Origin: Phycisphaeraceae bacterium | Lineage (GTDB): Bacteria > Planctomycetota > Phycisphaerae > Phycisphaerales > Phycisphaeraceae | DNA length: 64,000 nt | Direction: 5' to 3' | Assembly: GCA_029260595.1 (NCBI GenBank) | Contig: JAJDCY010000010.1 | Span: 62,001 to 126,000 of the forward strand | Part shown: positions 27,153-35,513 of the stretch, in pieces | How the letters are laid out: every line of letters begins with the position of its first letter | Position numbering within the stretch: position 1 is the stretch's first letter | Notes under the pieces: generated by a model | What the model was told of the DNA's origin: nothing | The model's database searches: none | What the model saw: the letters and a program-made list of their open reading frames with translations, nothing else | Translations under genes and position numbers: made by a program

Positions 27153-27896
27153 CTACGCCTCGCGTTTGTTCAGCAACTCGATAAACCGGTGGATCTCCGT
27201 CGTCGCCTCGTCCGGGTCTCCGCACTCGCTGCAGATGACCTCGCGCAGCTCCTTGCCGAGACGGGCCTCGACGGTTTTCGCCATGTTGCGTGCCTTCTGA
27301 TCGGTCACTCCCTGACGGGTGCCGGCCTGCTCCCAGCTCAGCGCGGGATTCTCCAAATATCTGCCCGCAAACACCGCGAAATGGGCCGCCAGGCCGTCCG
27401 TTTCACACGCCGACTGGACCCGCTGCACAGCTGCGTAGAGCAGCTCGCGCGCGTAACGCCGGTCGAAAATCGACTCCGGCCGCTCGTCCGTCGCGGGCTC
27501 GAAATAGGGCCCGGCTTTCTCAATTACTTCGTCGAGGCGGATATCGTTGGTCTCGGCCCGTCTTTTTTTCGCGTTTTTTGCCTGGAGGTGGGATCGCCAC
27601 TGGTTCTTGACGATCTGCCCGAGATACGACCGGAACCGCGACTCCCTCGGCCGCAGGCTGCCCAGCAGCTTCCCTCCCATCAGCTTGACGAAGACGTCTT
27701 GCGTTAGGTCCTTGGCGGTTTCGTGGTCGGCTCCGAGTGCGCGCAGGTAGCAAAAGACCGGTGTCGCGTAGCGGCAATACATATCGTCCCGGCTGGCGGC
27801 GTCGCCGGCTTGGGCGCTCTCGATCCGCGTCCATTCGGTCACGGGGAAATGCACACCCCATGCATTGGACTTTAGCGAGGCGTTGTGTTCAGGCAT
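27153..27896 (-). CDS. ECF-type RNA polymerase sigma factor
   Basis: A 247-residue sigma factor of the extracytoplasmic-function class as expanded in planctomycetes. The opening HFPVTEWTRIESAQ is the common start in this lineage. Region 2 has CYLRALGADHETAKDLTQDVFVKLMG; region 4 is toward the C-terminus (SWEQAGTRQGVTDQKARNM). No anti-sigma factor is visible next to it. The HTH protein and the giant kinase follow on the same strand. Partner sigma/kinase pairs of this kind are common in planctomycetes. The region upstream is AT-rich and separates it from the divergent GH16-like gene. The ATG at 27896 is the first in the frame. Confidence 0.86.
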   Translation of the reverse strand: MPEHNASLKSNAWGVHFPVTEWTRIESAQAGDAASRDDMYCRYATPVFCYLRALGADHETAKDLTQDVFVKLMGGKLLGSLRPRESRFRSYLGQIVKNQWRSHLQAKNAKKRRAETNDIRLDEVIEKAGPYFEPATDERPESIFDRRYARELLYAAVQRVQSACETDGLAAHFAVFAGRYLENPALSWEQAGTRQGVTDQKARNMAKTVEARLGKELREVICSECGDPDEATTEIHRFIELLNKREA

Positions 27897-28187
27897 GTCG
27901 GCGCTTCCCAGCCGGGGTTAAAGCCGTGCAATGAATCCTCTCTTGCACGCTCCAACGGATGTGAACCGTCGTTACCACGATATCTATTTACACACCCAAT
28001 CGCAAGGGATTGTGGGTACGTACGGAAAAAAACTTTCCGCAACGACCACGGAAGCGTGGCGATGCGGGTATCTGACCCTGTCTGACTGAGCGATCCGGAA
28101 CGGGCGACCGGGAATCGGAGTCTGGCAGCGGCCCGGCCGGACACCGACCGGGAGTATCCCATTGAGCGGAGGGACTGGGAGTGTACT

Positions 28188-29027
28188 ATGAAATTCACAA
28201 TCATCCCTTCGATCTATTTGTTGCTATGGATTCTTGCCGCGGCGGGCACTGCCCGGGCGAGTGAGATCGCACCCAGGACCATCGAATTTTCCGGCAACAC
28301 ATGGGGCGTGCGGTCCGGGTTCGGCGGGCCGGGTCCGAACACGTGGTCGGATAGCGACCCGAGCGTCTGGGTCGATTCTCAAGGCCAACTCCACCTGGAA
28401 ATCCGGCAGATCGCCGGCGCGTGGCGCAGTGTACAGGTCACGACCGAGCAGGTCGTCGGTTACGGAGACTATGAATTTCTGGTGACCAGCGATCTTGAGG
28501 AACTCCATGAGGACGTGGTGCTCGGGTTATTCTTGTATCAGGACGACAATACCGAGATTGATATTGAGTTTGCTCGATGGGGCGACGCCCTAAACGGCGA
28601 GGTGGGTAACTACACGGTGCAGCCGTACCACGTCGCGGGGAATACCCGGTCGGTGGCCCTGGGCCTCACAGGCACTCACACGACGCACGCGATCCGTTGG
28701 CTGGCGGACGCAGTGACTTTTGCCAGCTACCACGGGCACTACGGTGGCGTATTCGATAATCCGCCGTCACCCCACCTGCTGATCGATCAATGGGCGTATA
28801 CCGGCGAGTATGTTCCGCAGCCGGATCAGCTGCGGCTGAATATCAATCTGTGGCTGTTCCAGGGCGCTCAGCCGGCGGATTTTACCGGAGCCGAGGTTGT
28901 GATACGCAAGGTTCGAGCCCAGGGCGTTCCCGAACCGGCTAGCGCCGTTCTTCTTGGCACTGGGGTCGTGCTTATCGCCGGGCGCAAGACACGGCCGAAG
29001 CTGTTGCCATCCACACATCGCCGCTAG
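28188..29027 (+). CDS. Secreted GH16-like PEP-CTERM protein
   Basis: A 279-residue exported protein. Signal peptide: hydrophobic residues 7-22 with a likely cut after ARA. The central domain resembles a beta-jelly-roll glycoside hydrolase of family 16, with the catalytic-type motif TEIDIEFAR (Glu123, Asp125, Glu127), the ExDxE arrangement seen in lichenases. The C-terminus VPEPASAVLLGTGVVLIAGRK is a standard PEP-CTERM signal (Pro-Glu-Pro, hydrophobic span, Arg). The matrix glucan it might act on is unknown. GGGAG six bases before the ATG supports the start. It is divergent from the sigma gene and overlaps the acyltransferase by four bases. Confidence 0.82.
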   Translation: MKFTIIPSIYLLLWILAAAGTARASEIAPRTIEFSGNTWGVRSGFGGPGPNTWSDSDPSVWVDSQGQLHLEIRQIAGAWRSVQVTTEQVVGYGDYEFLVTSDLEELHEDVVLGLFLYQDDNTEIDIEFARWGDALNGEVGNYTVQPYHVAGNTRSVALGLTGTHTTHAIRWLADAVTFASYHGHYGGVFDNPPSPHLLIDQWAYTGEYVPQPDQLRLNINLWLFQGAQPADFTGAEVVIRKVRAQGVPEPASAVLLGTGVVLIAGRKTRPKLLPSTHRR

Positions 29028-30397
29028 GTCGGTCTTCGAGAAGACACGCGGTTGCCCCATCGCAGGATCGGGAGTTCTAAGAGGTGGTAGGAGATCGCCG
29101 CGACCGAGTAGCAGGCAACAAGGCTTGCCGTGACGTACATCGAAACGGAGAACCAGGACTGATTGACCGGTGTCGGCCAGTGTGTTTTCACTCCGAGGAG
29201 AACCGGCAAATGCCAGATGTAAATCCCGTAGGACAGAGTTGCGGTCCAGCGCATGAATCGGTTGTCGATCAGTCGGTGCGCGATCCGCGAGAGGGGCAGA
29301 AGGACCAGCAGTAGCATGATGCCCGCGGGGAACAGCGGCCAGGCGTACTGTAGCGCCGGAACGCGGGCCAGCCGCAGGCAGTTTCCGATACGCCAGACCC
29401 CCGGCAGGCGGCCCCAGTAGTTGGGCACGACTTCAAGACACAGCAGTGCTACCAGGGACAGGATCGCCGCATCGACAAGGAGCGGGATTCGGCTCGAGGC
29501 TCGGTCGGAGCGGGGGATCGAACGCTGAGAAGCCAGGAACAACCGGGCTGCGAGCACACCGAATAAAAAGTGGGCGAACATCCCAAGTGGGTTATAGGTG
29601 ATGACCTACGAGCAGCCCATTTTGAAGCGTGTGCGATCGGCGGGAGGGTAATCAAGGAGATTGATATCGATCGTGTGGCGGGTGAACCAGACCTGCCAGC
29701 ATGCCAGCAGCGCCATGACGATCAGAACGCCGGCTTGCGCCGGGACCGTCCGGCGGAGGCGGAACAGTGCCCAGAAAACGACCGGCAGCAGCATGTAGAA
29801 GGTCATCTCGATATTGATGGACCACAGCGCCGCGTTGTGGCGCACGGGGAAGTAGGTGGACCAATGCAGGAAGTTGGTGAAGGTGAACGCGGCGATCGAT
29901 CGCAGGAGTGTCGCGGCGTCGTCGCGATGATGGATCAGGAGCATGATCAAGAGGCATGCGTAGTACGCGGGGATGATGCGGCAGAGCCGCCGGACGATGT
30001 ACCGACGAAATGACGGCATCTCCAGGCCATCGAGATAGGACTTCCAGAACGGCAAGGACAGGAGCATGCCGCTGAGCACAAAGAAAATAGGAACGCCGAA
30101 GTTGCCGCGCTTGAGCAGGTCGCTGAAAAAGTCCTGTGAAGGCCAATCGACTTCGAACTTCAGGTGGAAGACGAACACCCAGAGGCAGGCGATTGCGCGC
30201 ATGCCGTCGGCGCCGGGGATGCGATTCGAGGGTTGGATGATCGGCTCAGGCACGGGTGTCGCTGCGGAGGGCCTTGTCGTTTGCGGAACGGGGCCCGCCC
30301 AGAACGGTATTCCTCGACATCGGTTTGATCCGCCGGTTTCTCCAGTTGCGGCGATCGTACCGGAGTTTGCTTGTGGAGACGGACGGGCGAGGCGCAT
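29024..30397 (-). pseudogene. Acyltransferase 3 family membrane protein interrupted by in-frame TAG
   Basis: The product would be an integral-membrane O-acyltransferase of the OafA/YrhL type, which adds acyl groups to surface sugars. The N-terminal part has PGADGMRAIACLWVFVFHL and the conserved membrane pattern GVPIFFVLSGMLLSLPFW. A TAG stop at 29606-29608 interrupts the frame, and reading continues in the same frame with VITYNPLG before an ATG at 29581 and another 185 codons of membrane sequence, including LSYGIYIWHLPVLLGV. Homology therefore spans the stop. Either a nonsense mutation or a sequence error. The start is uncertain (ATG at 30397, or GTG at 30253). Confidence 0.72.
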
Positions 30398-30438
30398 GGC
30401 GTCGGGAGAGGTTATCGGGACTTGGGGGGTGTGCGATC

Positions 30439-30978
30439 TCAGGACGGATCGAGGTGAGCGATGACGGAGCGCATCCGCGAGCTCCAAGACCCGCGCCCGG
30501 TCGCTCGGGCCGTTCTGTGGTCCGGGCCGGTATGCTCGAGCCGCACCTCGAGCCTGTCGGGTGGGAGTTGATCTTGCAGCCGGTCGGCCCACTCAATCGC
30601 GACAACTGAGCCAGTAAAGGCGTCCGCGAGCCCGTGGCCACCGTCTTGCGCGGTCTCCCAACCGATCGATTCGAGGTCGGCCAGGCTCTTGAGCCGGTAT
30701 GCATCGATGTGGATCAGGCCGGGGCTGTCGGACGGCGTCGTGTACTCGTGAACGATCACAAACGTTGGGCTTGCGACGTGGGTGGGGTCGGCGCCTAGTC
30801 CCTGGGCCAAGCCGCGTACGATCTGGGTCTTGCCGGCACCGAGCTCGCCGGTGAGCGCGATCACGTCGCCGGAGCGCAGCACGGCTGCAATCGCACGGCC
30901 GAGTGCGACGGTCTGCTCGGCGCTGTGGGTCTGGCCGTGCCAGACGTTCTCGGTTGGTTTATCGGGGCCCGGCGTCAT
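30439..30978 (-). CDS. tsaE: tRNA threonylcarbamoyladenosine biosynthesis ATPase TsaE
   Basis: A 179-residue P-loop ATPase required with TsaB and TsaD for the t6A modification of ANN-decoding tRNAs. Walker A is GELGAGKTQ, followed by the family segment VASPTFVIVHEY, then HIDAYRLKSLADLESIGWE and VAIEWADRL. The C-terminal 35 residues are an extension rich in Arg and Ser. It lies 27 bp after thiL on the same strand. TsaB and TsaD are not in the window. Confidence 0.93.
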   Translation of the reverse strand: MTPGPDKPTENVWHGQTHSAEQTVALGRAIAAVLRSGDVIALTGELGAGKTQIVRGLAQGLGADPTHVASPTFVIVHEYTTPSDSPGLIHIDAYRLKSLADLESIGWETAQDGGHGLADAFTGSVVAIEWADRLQDQLPPDRLEVRLEHTGPDHRTARATGRGSWSSRMRSVIAHLDPS

Positions 30979-31005
30979 TAGTTCGGTTCATTCTCCTCAC
31001 GCCCG

Positions 31006-31971
31006 CTACCCGCGGTGTTCCCAGCCGAGCCCGTCGATTGGCTCGACGGATCCGTCGGCAAGCTTGATCCGGACCGGCGAGTGGGCGGAGTTGTCGGCTT
31101 CGGTCATGATACCGATCGGCGTGATCGCAACCCCATCAATCTGAGTGGGGATCGGCATGCCCGGTTGCTTGGCTGGGGCGGTGAAACACAGTTCGTAGTC
31201 TTCACCGTCGCCGAGGGCGTGTCGCCATGCATCAACACCGTCATCGTGAGAGGCGATCTGAGCCGCGGCACTGACGGGTAGGTGCTCGTGCGCGATCTCG
31301 GCTGTCAGTGGCGGGTCCGCGGGGCGGCACAATCGGGCGAGGTCGATCGCAAGGCCGTCGCTTAGATCGAGCATGCAGTGGATCTCGTGGTCGCGGGCGA
31401 GTTGTCTGGCGAGGTTGATACGGGGCTCGAAGTCCAGGTGGTGTGTGTAGCCGTCAAGGGTTTGTTGGCTGCCGCCGAGTTGGCCGGTGACGTAGATCGT
31501 ATCGCCGTGCCTGGCGCCGCGGCGGGTGACCGGGCCGATGCCCTGCGCCCTCGCCAATGCCGTCACACTCAGGCTGAGCGGTCGGTCGGCGATCATGATG
31601 TCACCGCCGACGAGCGGGCAGTCGTACTGGGCGGCGACGCTGCGCATGGCGTCGAACAGCGCGGTAGCCCGGTCGTCACCAAATCCGCGTGGCAGGCTCG
31701 CCGCGGCGACGGCGGCGACGGGTAGGGCGGCCATCGCGGCGATGTCGGAGAGCGATCGGGTGACCGCTTTACGGGCGATCTTTTCGATCGGTGTGTTGGC
31801 CAGATCGAAGTGCACCCCGTCGGCGACTTGGTCGACGGTGATCAGGACGGCTTGTGCATCGGGGCCGCCTAGGCGTACCGCCGCCATATCGTCACCTGGG
31901 GGGATGGCGACGTGGTCGGGCAGAGCGGCGTTGTGGCTGTAGATGTGTTCCAGCAGCTCGAGCTCACGCAT
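31006..31971 (-). CDS. thiL: Thiamine-phosphate kinase
   Basis: A 321-residue enzyme of the PurM-like fold that phosphorylates thiamine monophosphate to the diphosphate cofactor. The motif GDDMAAVRLG in the N-terminal part, VDQVADGVHFD, and ARKAVTRSLSDIAAMAA with GGDI later are family marks, and the CMLDLSDGLAIDLARLC segment carries the acidic metal ligands. The ATG at 31971 is preferred to one 30 bases upstream because it gives the usual N-terminus (MRELELLEHI). It is followed by tsaE on the same strand. Confidence 0.93.
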   Translation of the reverse strand: MRELELLEHIYSHNAALPDHVAIPPGDDMAAVRLGGPDAQAVLITVDQVADGVHFDLANTPIEKIARKAVTRSLSDIAAMAALPVAAVAAASLPRGFGDDRATALFDAMRSVAAQYDCPLVGGDIMIADRPLSLSVTALARAQGIGPVTRRGARHGDTIYVTGQLGGSQQTLDGYTHHLDFEPRINLARQLARDHEIHCMLDLSDGLAIDLARLCRPADPPLTAEIAHEHLPVSAAAQIASHDDGVDAWRHALGDGEDYELCFTAPAKQPGMPIPTQIDGVAITPIGIMTEADNSAHSPVRIKLADGSVEPIDGLGWEHRG

Positions 31972-32025
31972 AGGCGTGATTGTAATCGAGCGGCGGTGCA
32001 CACCCTGATTGATCGGCCGTGTCGG

Positions 32026-34656
32026 TTACGAGACGGTGACGGCTTTGGGCTTGGCGCGGGCCGGGGCGGGCGCGGTCTGGCCCGCGTGCTCCCAAAAGAC
32101 CAGGCCCGGCTCCGAAGCGCCCGAGAAGTGCTCGCCACCGGGCACGATCCGTAGGGCGAACCCGTGGCGACCGCTGGTGTCGGCGGCGACGGAACCCGTG
32201 AAGGTGTGTCGCCCGTCGCCGAGATCCTGGCCGTGGGTCAGGTCGGTCGCTTCGCCTTCCGTGATGCGCCCGTCGTTGTCCAACGCGCCGGCATAGACCT
32301 GCACACGGACGTCTTCGGGGCTGAGGTTGGCCAGGTTGACCGTTGCCGTAATCGGCAGCTTGTCGCGGACACCCAGCGGTGCGGCGGCGTCGGCTTGGAC
32401 GTCGTCGATCCGCAGGTTGCCCCATGCGTTGCGCAAGCGCTCTTTGGTGTGTGCGAGCGCGACGGATTTCTCCAGGCCGTTTTCCGCCAGAGCGCGTGAA
32501 CGCTTGAAGGCGGGGACGTAGAACTTCTCGGCGTAGTCCTGCACCATACGGTTGGTGTTGAACGCCGGGGCGAGGTTGGTGATGCAGTGCTTCATCCGCG
32601 CGATCCAGTGGTGTGGGACGCCGTGCGTGTCGCGATCGTAGAACAGCGGGACGATCTGCTTCTCGATGATGTCGTAGAGCGCCTGGCTCTCGATGTCGTC
32701 TTGCGAGTCATAGTTGGCGTAAGTCTCGCCGCGGCCGATCGCCCAGCCCAGGTCGTTGTGGTACGCCTCGTCCCACCAACCGTCGAGGATCGAACAGTTG
32801 AGCACGCCGTTGAGTGCGGCCTTCATGCCGCTGGTGCCGCTGGCTTCCATGCCGCGTCGCGGCGTGTTCAGCCAGACGTCGCAGCCTTGGACCAAGTACC
32901 GCGCCACATTCATGTCGTAGTTCTCGATGAACACGATCTTGTGGCCGGCATCGGACTCGCGGGCAAAGTGGATGATCTGGCGGATCAGATCCTTGCCGCC
33001 GCCGTCGGCCGGGTGGGACTTGCCCGCGATCAGGAACTGGATTGGCTGATCGGTGCTCGCGAGCATGTCGAGCAAGCGCTTGCTGTCACGCAGCAAGAGG
33101 TTGGCTCGTTTGTAGGTCGCGAAACGGCGTGCGAAGCCGATGGTCAGCGCGTTAGGGTCGAGCGCGTCGGCCGTGGCGCGGGCCTGCTTGGGGCTTGTGC
33201 CACGGGCTTCGAGCTGGCGACGCAGCACCTGCCGTGTCCAGACGATCAGGCGGTGACGCCGGCGCTCGTGAACGCGCCAGAGCTCTTCGTTGGGGATGTC
33301 TTTGACCATCGTCCAGACGCTCTGGTCGGCCGGGTTGTTCTGCCAACTGGCACCCAGATAGCGGTCGAACAGGTAGATCAGATCGCTGGACAGCCAACTG
33401 CGCGCATGCACGCCGTTGGTGACGTGGCCGATGGGCACCTCGTTGTCGGGCACGCCCGGCCAGATGCTGCGCCACATCGATCGGCTGACCGAGCCGTGGA
33501 GCTTGCTGACACCGTTGGCCCAGTCGGCGGTGCGGATCGCGAGGACGGCCATCGAGAAGAACTCGGTCTTGCTGAAGACGTTTTCACGTCCGAGCGCGAG
33601 CAGGCCTTCCATATCCAGCCGCAGCGACGGTGTGTAGTTCTTGAAGTAGCGTTCGATCATTTCCGGTGGGAAGCGGTCGATCCCGGCGGGCACCGGTGTG
33701 TGTGTGGTGAAGACGTTGCTGGCCGCGGCGTACTGGCGGGCCTCGTCGAATGTGATGTCGTGCTGCTCGATCAGCGTGCGGATGCGCTCGAGCGCGAGGA
33801 ACGCGGAGTGGCCTTCGTTCAGGTGGCAGACGTCCGGCTCAATGCCCAGTTCGGCCAGCGCGCGGGTGCCGCCGATGCCCAAAACAATTTCCTGGCGGAT
33901 GCGCGTCTCCATATCGCCGCCGTAAAGCTGAGCCGTGATCTCGCGGTCGGCCGGGTCGTTCTCGGGCAGGTTGGTATCGAGCAGGTAGAGGTCGATGCGG
34001 CCGACGTTGACTTTCCAGACGGCGATGTGCACGTCGCGGCCGGCCATGTCGACTTTGACTTTGACCTGTTGCCCGGACTTGTCGCGGACGCGGCTAAGCG
34101 GGAGGTTGGCCAGGTCCAGGTCGGGGTAGTACTCCTGCTGCCAGCCGTCAGCGTTGAGGTATTGCTGGAAGTATCCGTGGCGGTAGAGCAGGCCGACGCC
34201 GACCAGCGGCAGGCCCAACTCGGATGCGGACTTGAGGTGATCGCCGGCGAGGCAACCGAGGCCGCCGGAATAAATCTGCAAACACTCGGTCAGCCCGAAC
34301 TCGGCGCAGAAGTAGGCGATGGTGAAGTCGCCGGGTTTGTCCTTAAGCGTATCAAGCCAGGGGCGACGGGTGACGTGCTGCTGCAGCGTCTCGAGTGCGC
34401 GACGCATGCTGTTGAGAAAACCTTCGTCTTGTGCAGCGGCGTCGAGCGTTTGCTGCGAGCAACTGCCGAGCATGCGGATCGGGTTGTGGTGGTACTTTTG
34501 CCAGAGGTTGCGGTCGAGGCGCACGAAGAGCTCGACGGCTTCGGGGTGCCAGCTCCACCAGAGGTTTTGCGCGATCTCAAGCAGCGGCTTGAGGGGATCG
34601 GGCAGGGCGGGGACAACCTTAAAAGAACGGATGCGTGCCTGGTCGGGACTTAACAT
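32026..34656 (-). CDS. glgP: Alpha-glucan phosphorylase (glycogen phosphorylase-like)
   Basis: An 876-residue PLP enzyme that releases glucose 1-phosphate from alpha-1,4-glucans. The N-terminal QNLWWSWHPEAVELF is the DUF3417-type start seen in the alpha-glucan family. The catalytic-site loop with the PLP lysine reads EASGTSGMKAALNG. Segments CAEFGL and NEGHSAFLALERI are family-typical. After about residue 770 there is an extra C-terminal beta-rich domain (PITATVNLANLSPEDVRVQV) not needed for catalysis. AGGAA about ten bases upstream supports the ATG at 34656. The ExbB-like gene and transketolase lie upstream on the same strand; no other glycogen gene is present. Confidence 0.95.
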   Translation of the reverse strand: MLSPDQARIRSFKVVPALPDPLKPLLEIAQNLWWSWHPEAVELFVRLDRNLWQKYHHNPIRMLGSCSQQTLDAAAQDEGFLNSMRRALETLQQHVTRRPWLDTLKDKPGDFTIAYFCAEFGLTECLQIYSGGLGCLAGDHLKSASELGLPLVGVGLLYRHGYFQQYLNADGWQQEYYPDLDLANLPLSRVRDKSGQQVKVKVDMAGRDVHIAVWKVNVGRIDLYLLDTNLPENDPADREITAQLYGGDMETRIRQEIVLGIGGTRALAELGIEPDVCHLNEGHSAFLALERIRTLIEQHDITFDEARQYAAASNVFTTHTPVPAGIDRFPPEMIERYFKNYTPSLRLDMEGLLALGRENVFSKTEFFSMAVLAIRTADWANGVSKLHGSVSRSMWRSIWPGVPDNEVPIGHVTNGVHARSWLSSDLIYLFDRYLGASWQNNPADQSVWTMVKDIPNEELWRVHERRRHRLIVWTRQVLRRQLEARGTSPKQARATADALDPNALTIGFARRFATYKRANLLLRDSKRLLDMLASTDQPIQFLIAGKSHPADGGGKDLIRQIIHFARESDAGHKIVFIENYDMNVARYLVQGCDVWLNTPRRGMEASGTSGMKAALNGVLNCSILDGWWDEAYHNDLGWAIGRGETYANYDSQDDIESQALYDIIEKQIVPLFYDRDTHGVPHHWIARMKHCITNLAPAFNTNRMVQDYAEKFYVPAFKRSRALAENGLEKSVALAHTKERLRNAWGNLRIDDVQADAAAPLGVRDKLPITATVNLANLSPEDVRVQVYAGALDNDGRITEGEATDLTHGQDLGDGRHTFTGSVAADTSGRHGFALRIVPGGEHFSGASEPGLVFWEHAGQTAPAPARAKPKAVTVS

Positions 34657-34731
34657 GCGTTGGCTTTCCTGGTCGGTGGTTAGCGACGGGTCAGATGTTC
34701 CACTGCGGACGCGAGTTTGGGCGTGTCCGGG

Positions 34732-35463
34732 TCAACGGTCCTTAGCGGTAGTCATTTTCGGCAGTTCCTCGGGCCTGCTTGATGTTATGCGGACAGATGG
34801 TTCGAAGTGGGAGGAATGATCGGTGTCAGGGGCATGTTTATTCGGTACGGATGTTTGCTCTACCGCGGCGCCCGCCAGCGTCTCCATGCGGCCGAGTGTG
34901 CGGTCGAGCTGGGTGCGGAAGGCGTTGTAGGGGAACAGGACCATGATGGCGATAATCAGGCCGGCGGCTGTGGTGAGCAGGGCTTCGGCGATCCCCTGGC
35001 CGACCAGGCGCGGGTCGCTGGCGCTGGCCTGGACCGATAACGCCTGAAAGCTGGCGATGATACCGAACACCGTGCCGAGGATGCCGAGCATGGGTGCGGC
35101 GGTGATGATCGTCGATAGCGTGGACATGAATCGCTCGAGTTGCGGCCGCAGGCGGTCGATCGCCTCTACTGCTTGCGATTCGGTGGGCTGGTGGTTGTCG
35201 GTTGTGAGAGCGCGGACGGCCTGGCTGTAGATGTCGGCGGAGTCGCGCGTCAGGGAGATCGCTTGGCGTGCGTCGCCAAGACGGAATAAGCGGGCGGTTT
35301 CAGTGACGCGTGCGAGGCGCGCGGGCCGGTTGGTCCTGATCCAGAACCAGGCACGCTCGATGACGAGTGTGACCGCGAGCAGACTCATCGCCAGCAGCGG
35401 CCACATGACGGGGCCGCCGCGCTCGATGAGTTCTCGGATCATTTCACGGGCATGCGAGAGCAT
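34732..35463 (-). CDS. MotA/TolQ/ExbB proton channel family protein, orphan
   Basis: A 243-residue inner-membrane protein. Three hydrophobic spans: the first near residues 17-37 (MWPLLAMSLLAVTLVIERAW), two more around APMLGILGTVFGIIASFQAL and ALLTTAAGLIIAIMVLFP. The family motif GILGTVFGIIASF and the TTAAGL stretch line the channel in ExbB and TolQ. No ExbD/TolR partner and no TonB gene is adjacent, which is unusual. The C-terminal 45 residues are hydrophilic and Ser/Pro-rich. An AGGGG element precedes the ATG at 35463. Confidence 0.88.
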   Translation of the reverse strand: MLSHAREMIRELIERGGPVMWPLLAMSLLAVTLVIERAWFWIRTNRPARLARVTETARLFRLGDARQAISLTRDSADIYSQAVRALTTDNHQPTESQAVEAIDRLRPQLERFMSTLSTIITAAPMLGILGTVFGIIASFQALSVQASASDPRLVGQGIAEALLTTAAGLIIAIMVLFPYNAFRTQLDRTLGRMETLAGAAVEQTSVPNKHAPDTDHSSHFEPSVRITSSRPEELPKMTTAKDR

Positions 35464-35513
35464 CGGTCAACCCCTGCCTGTAGTTGCTCGGCACGCCGCG
35501 CCGTCCCGCGAGT

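Noticed and set aside
28030..28041. Inverted repeat near CGGAAA/TTTCCG before the GH16-like gene, considered as a terminator or operator.
   Set aside because: The stem is only six bases, with no T run, and its position between divergent genes does not fit a terminator.
7584..30397. Recoding of TAG as an amino acid, suggested by two in-frame TAG codons.
   Set aside because: Ordinary genes in the window end in TAG (purD, pheS, dnaG), so TAG is a normal stop here; the two cases are better seen as mutation, error or chance.
32587..34653. Long plus-strand ORF of 688 codons.
   Set aside because: It lies exactly opposite glgP, whose motifs are complete; long antisense frames are expected at high GC.
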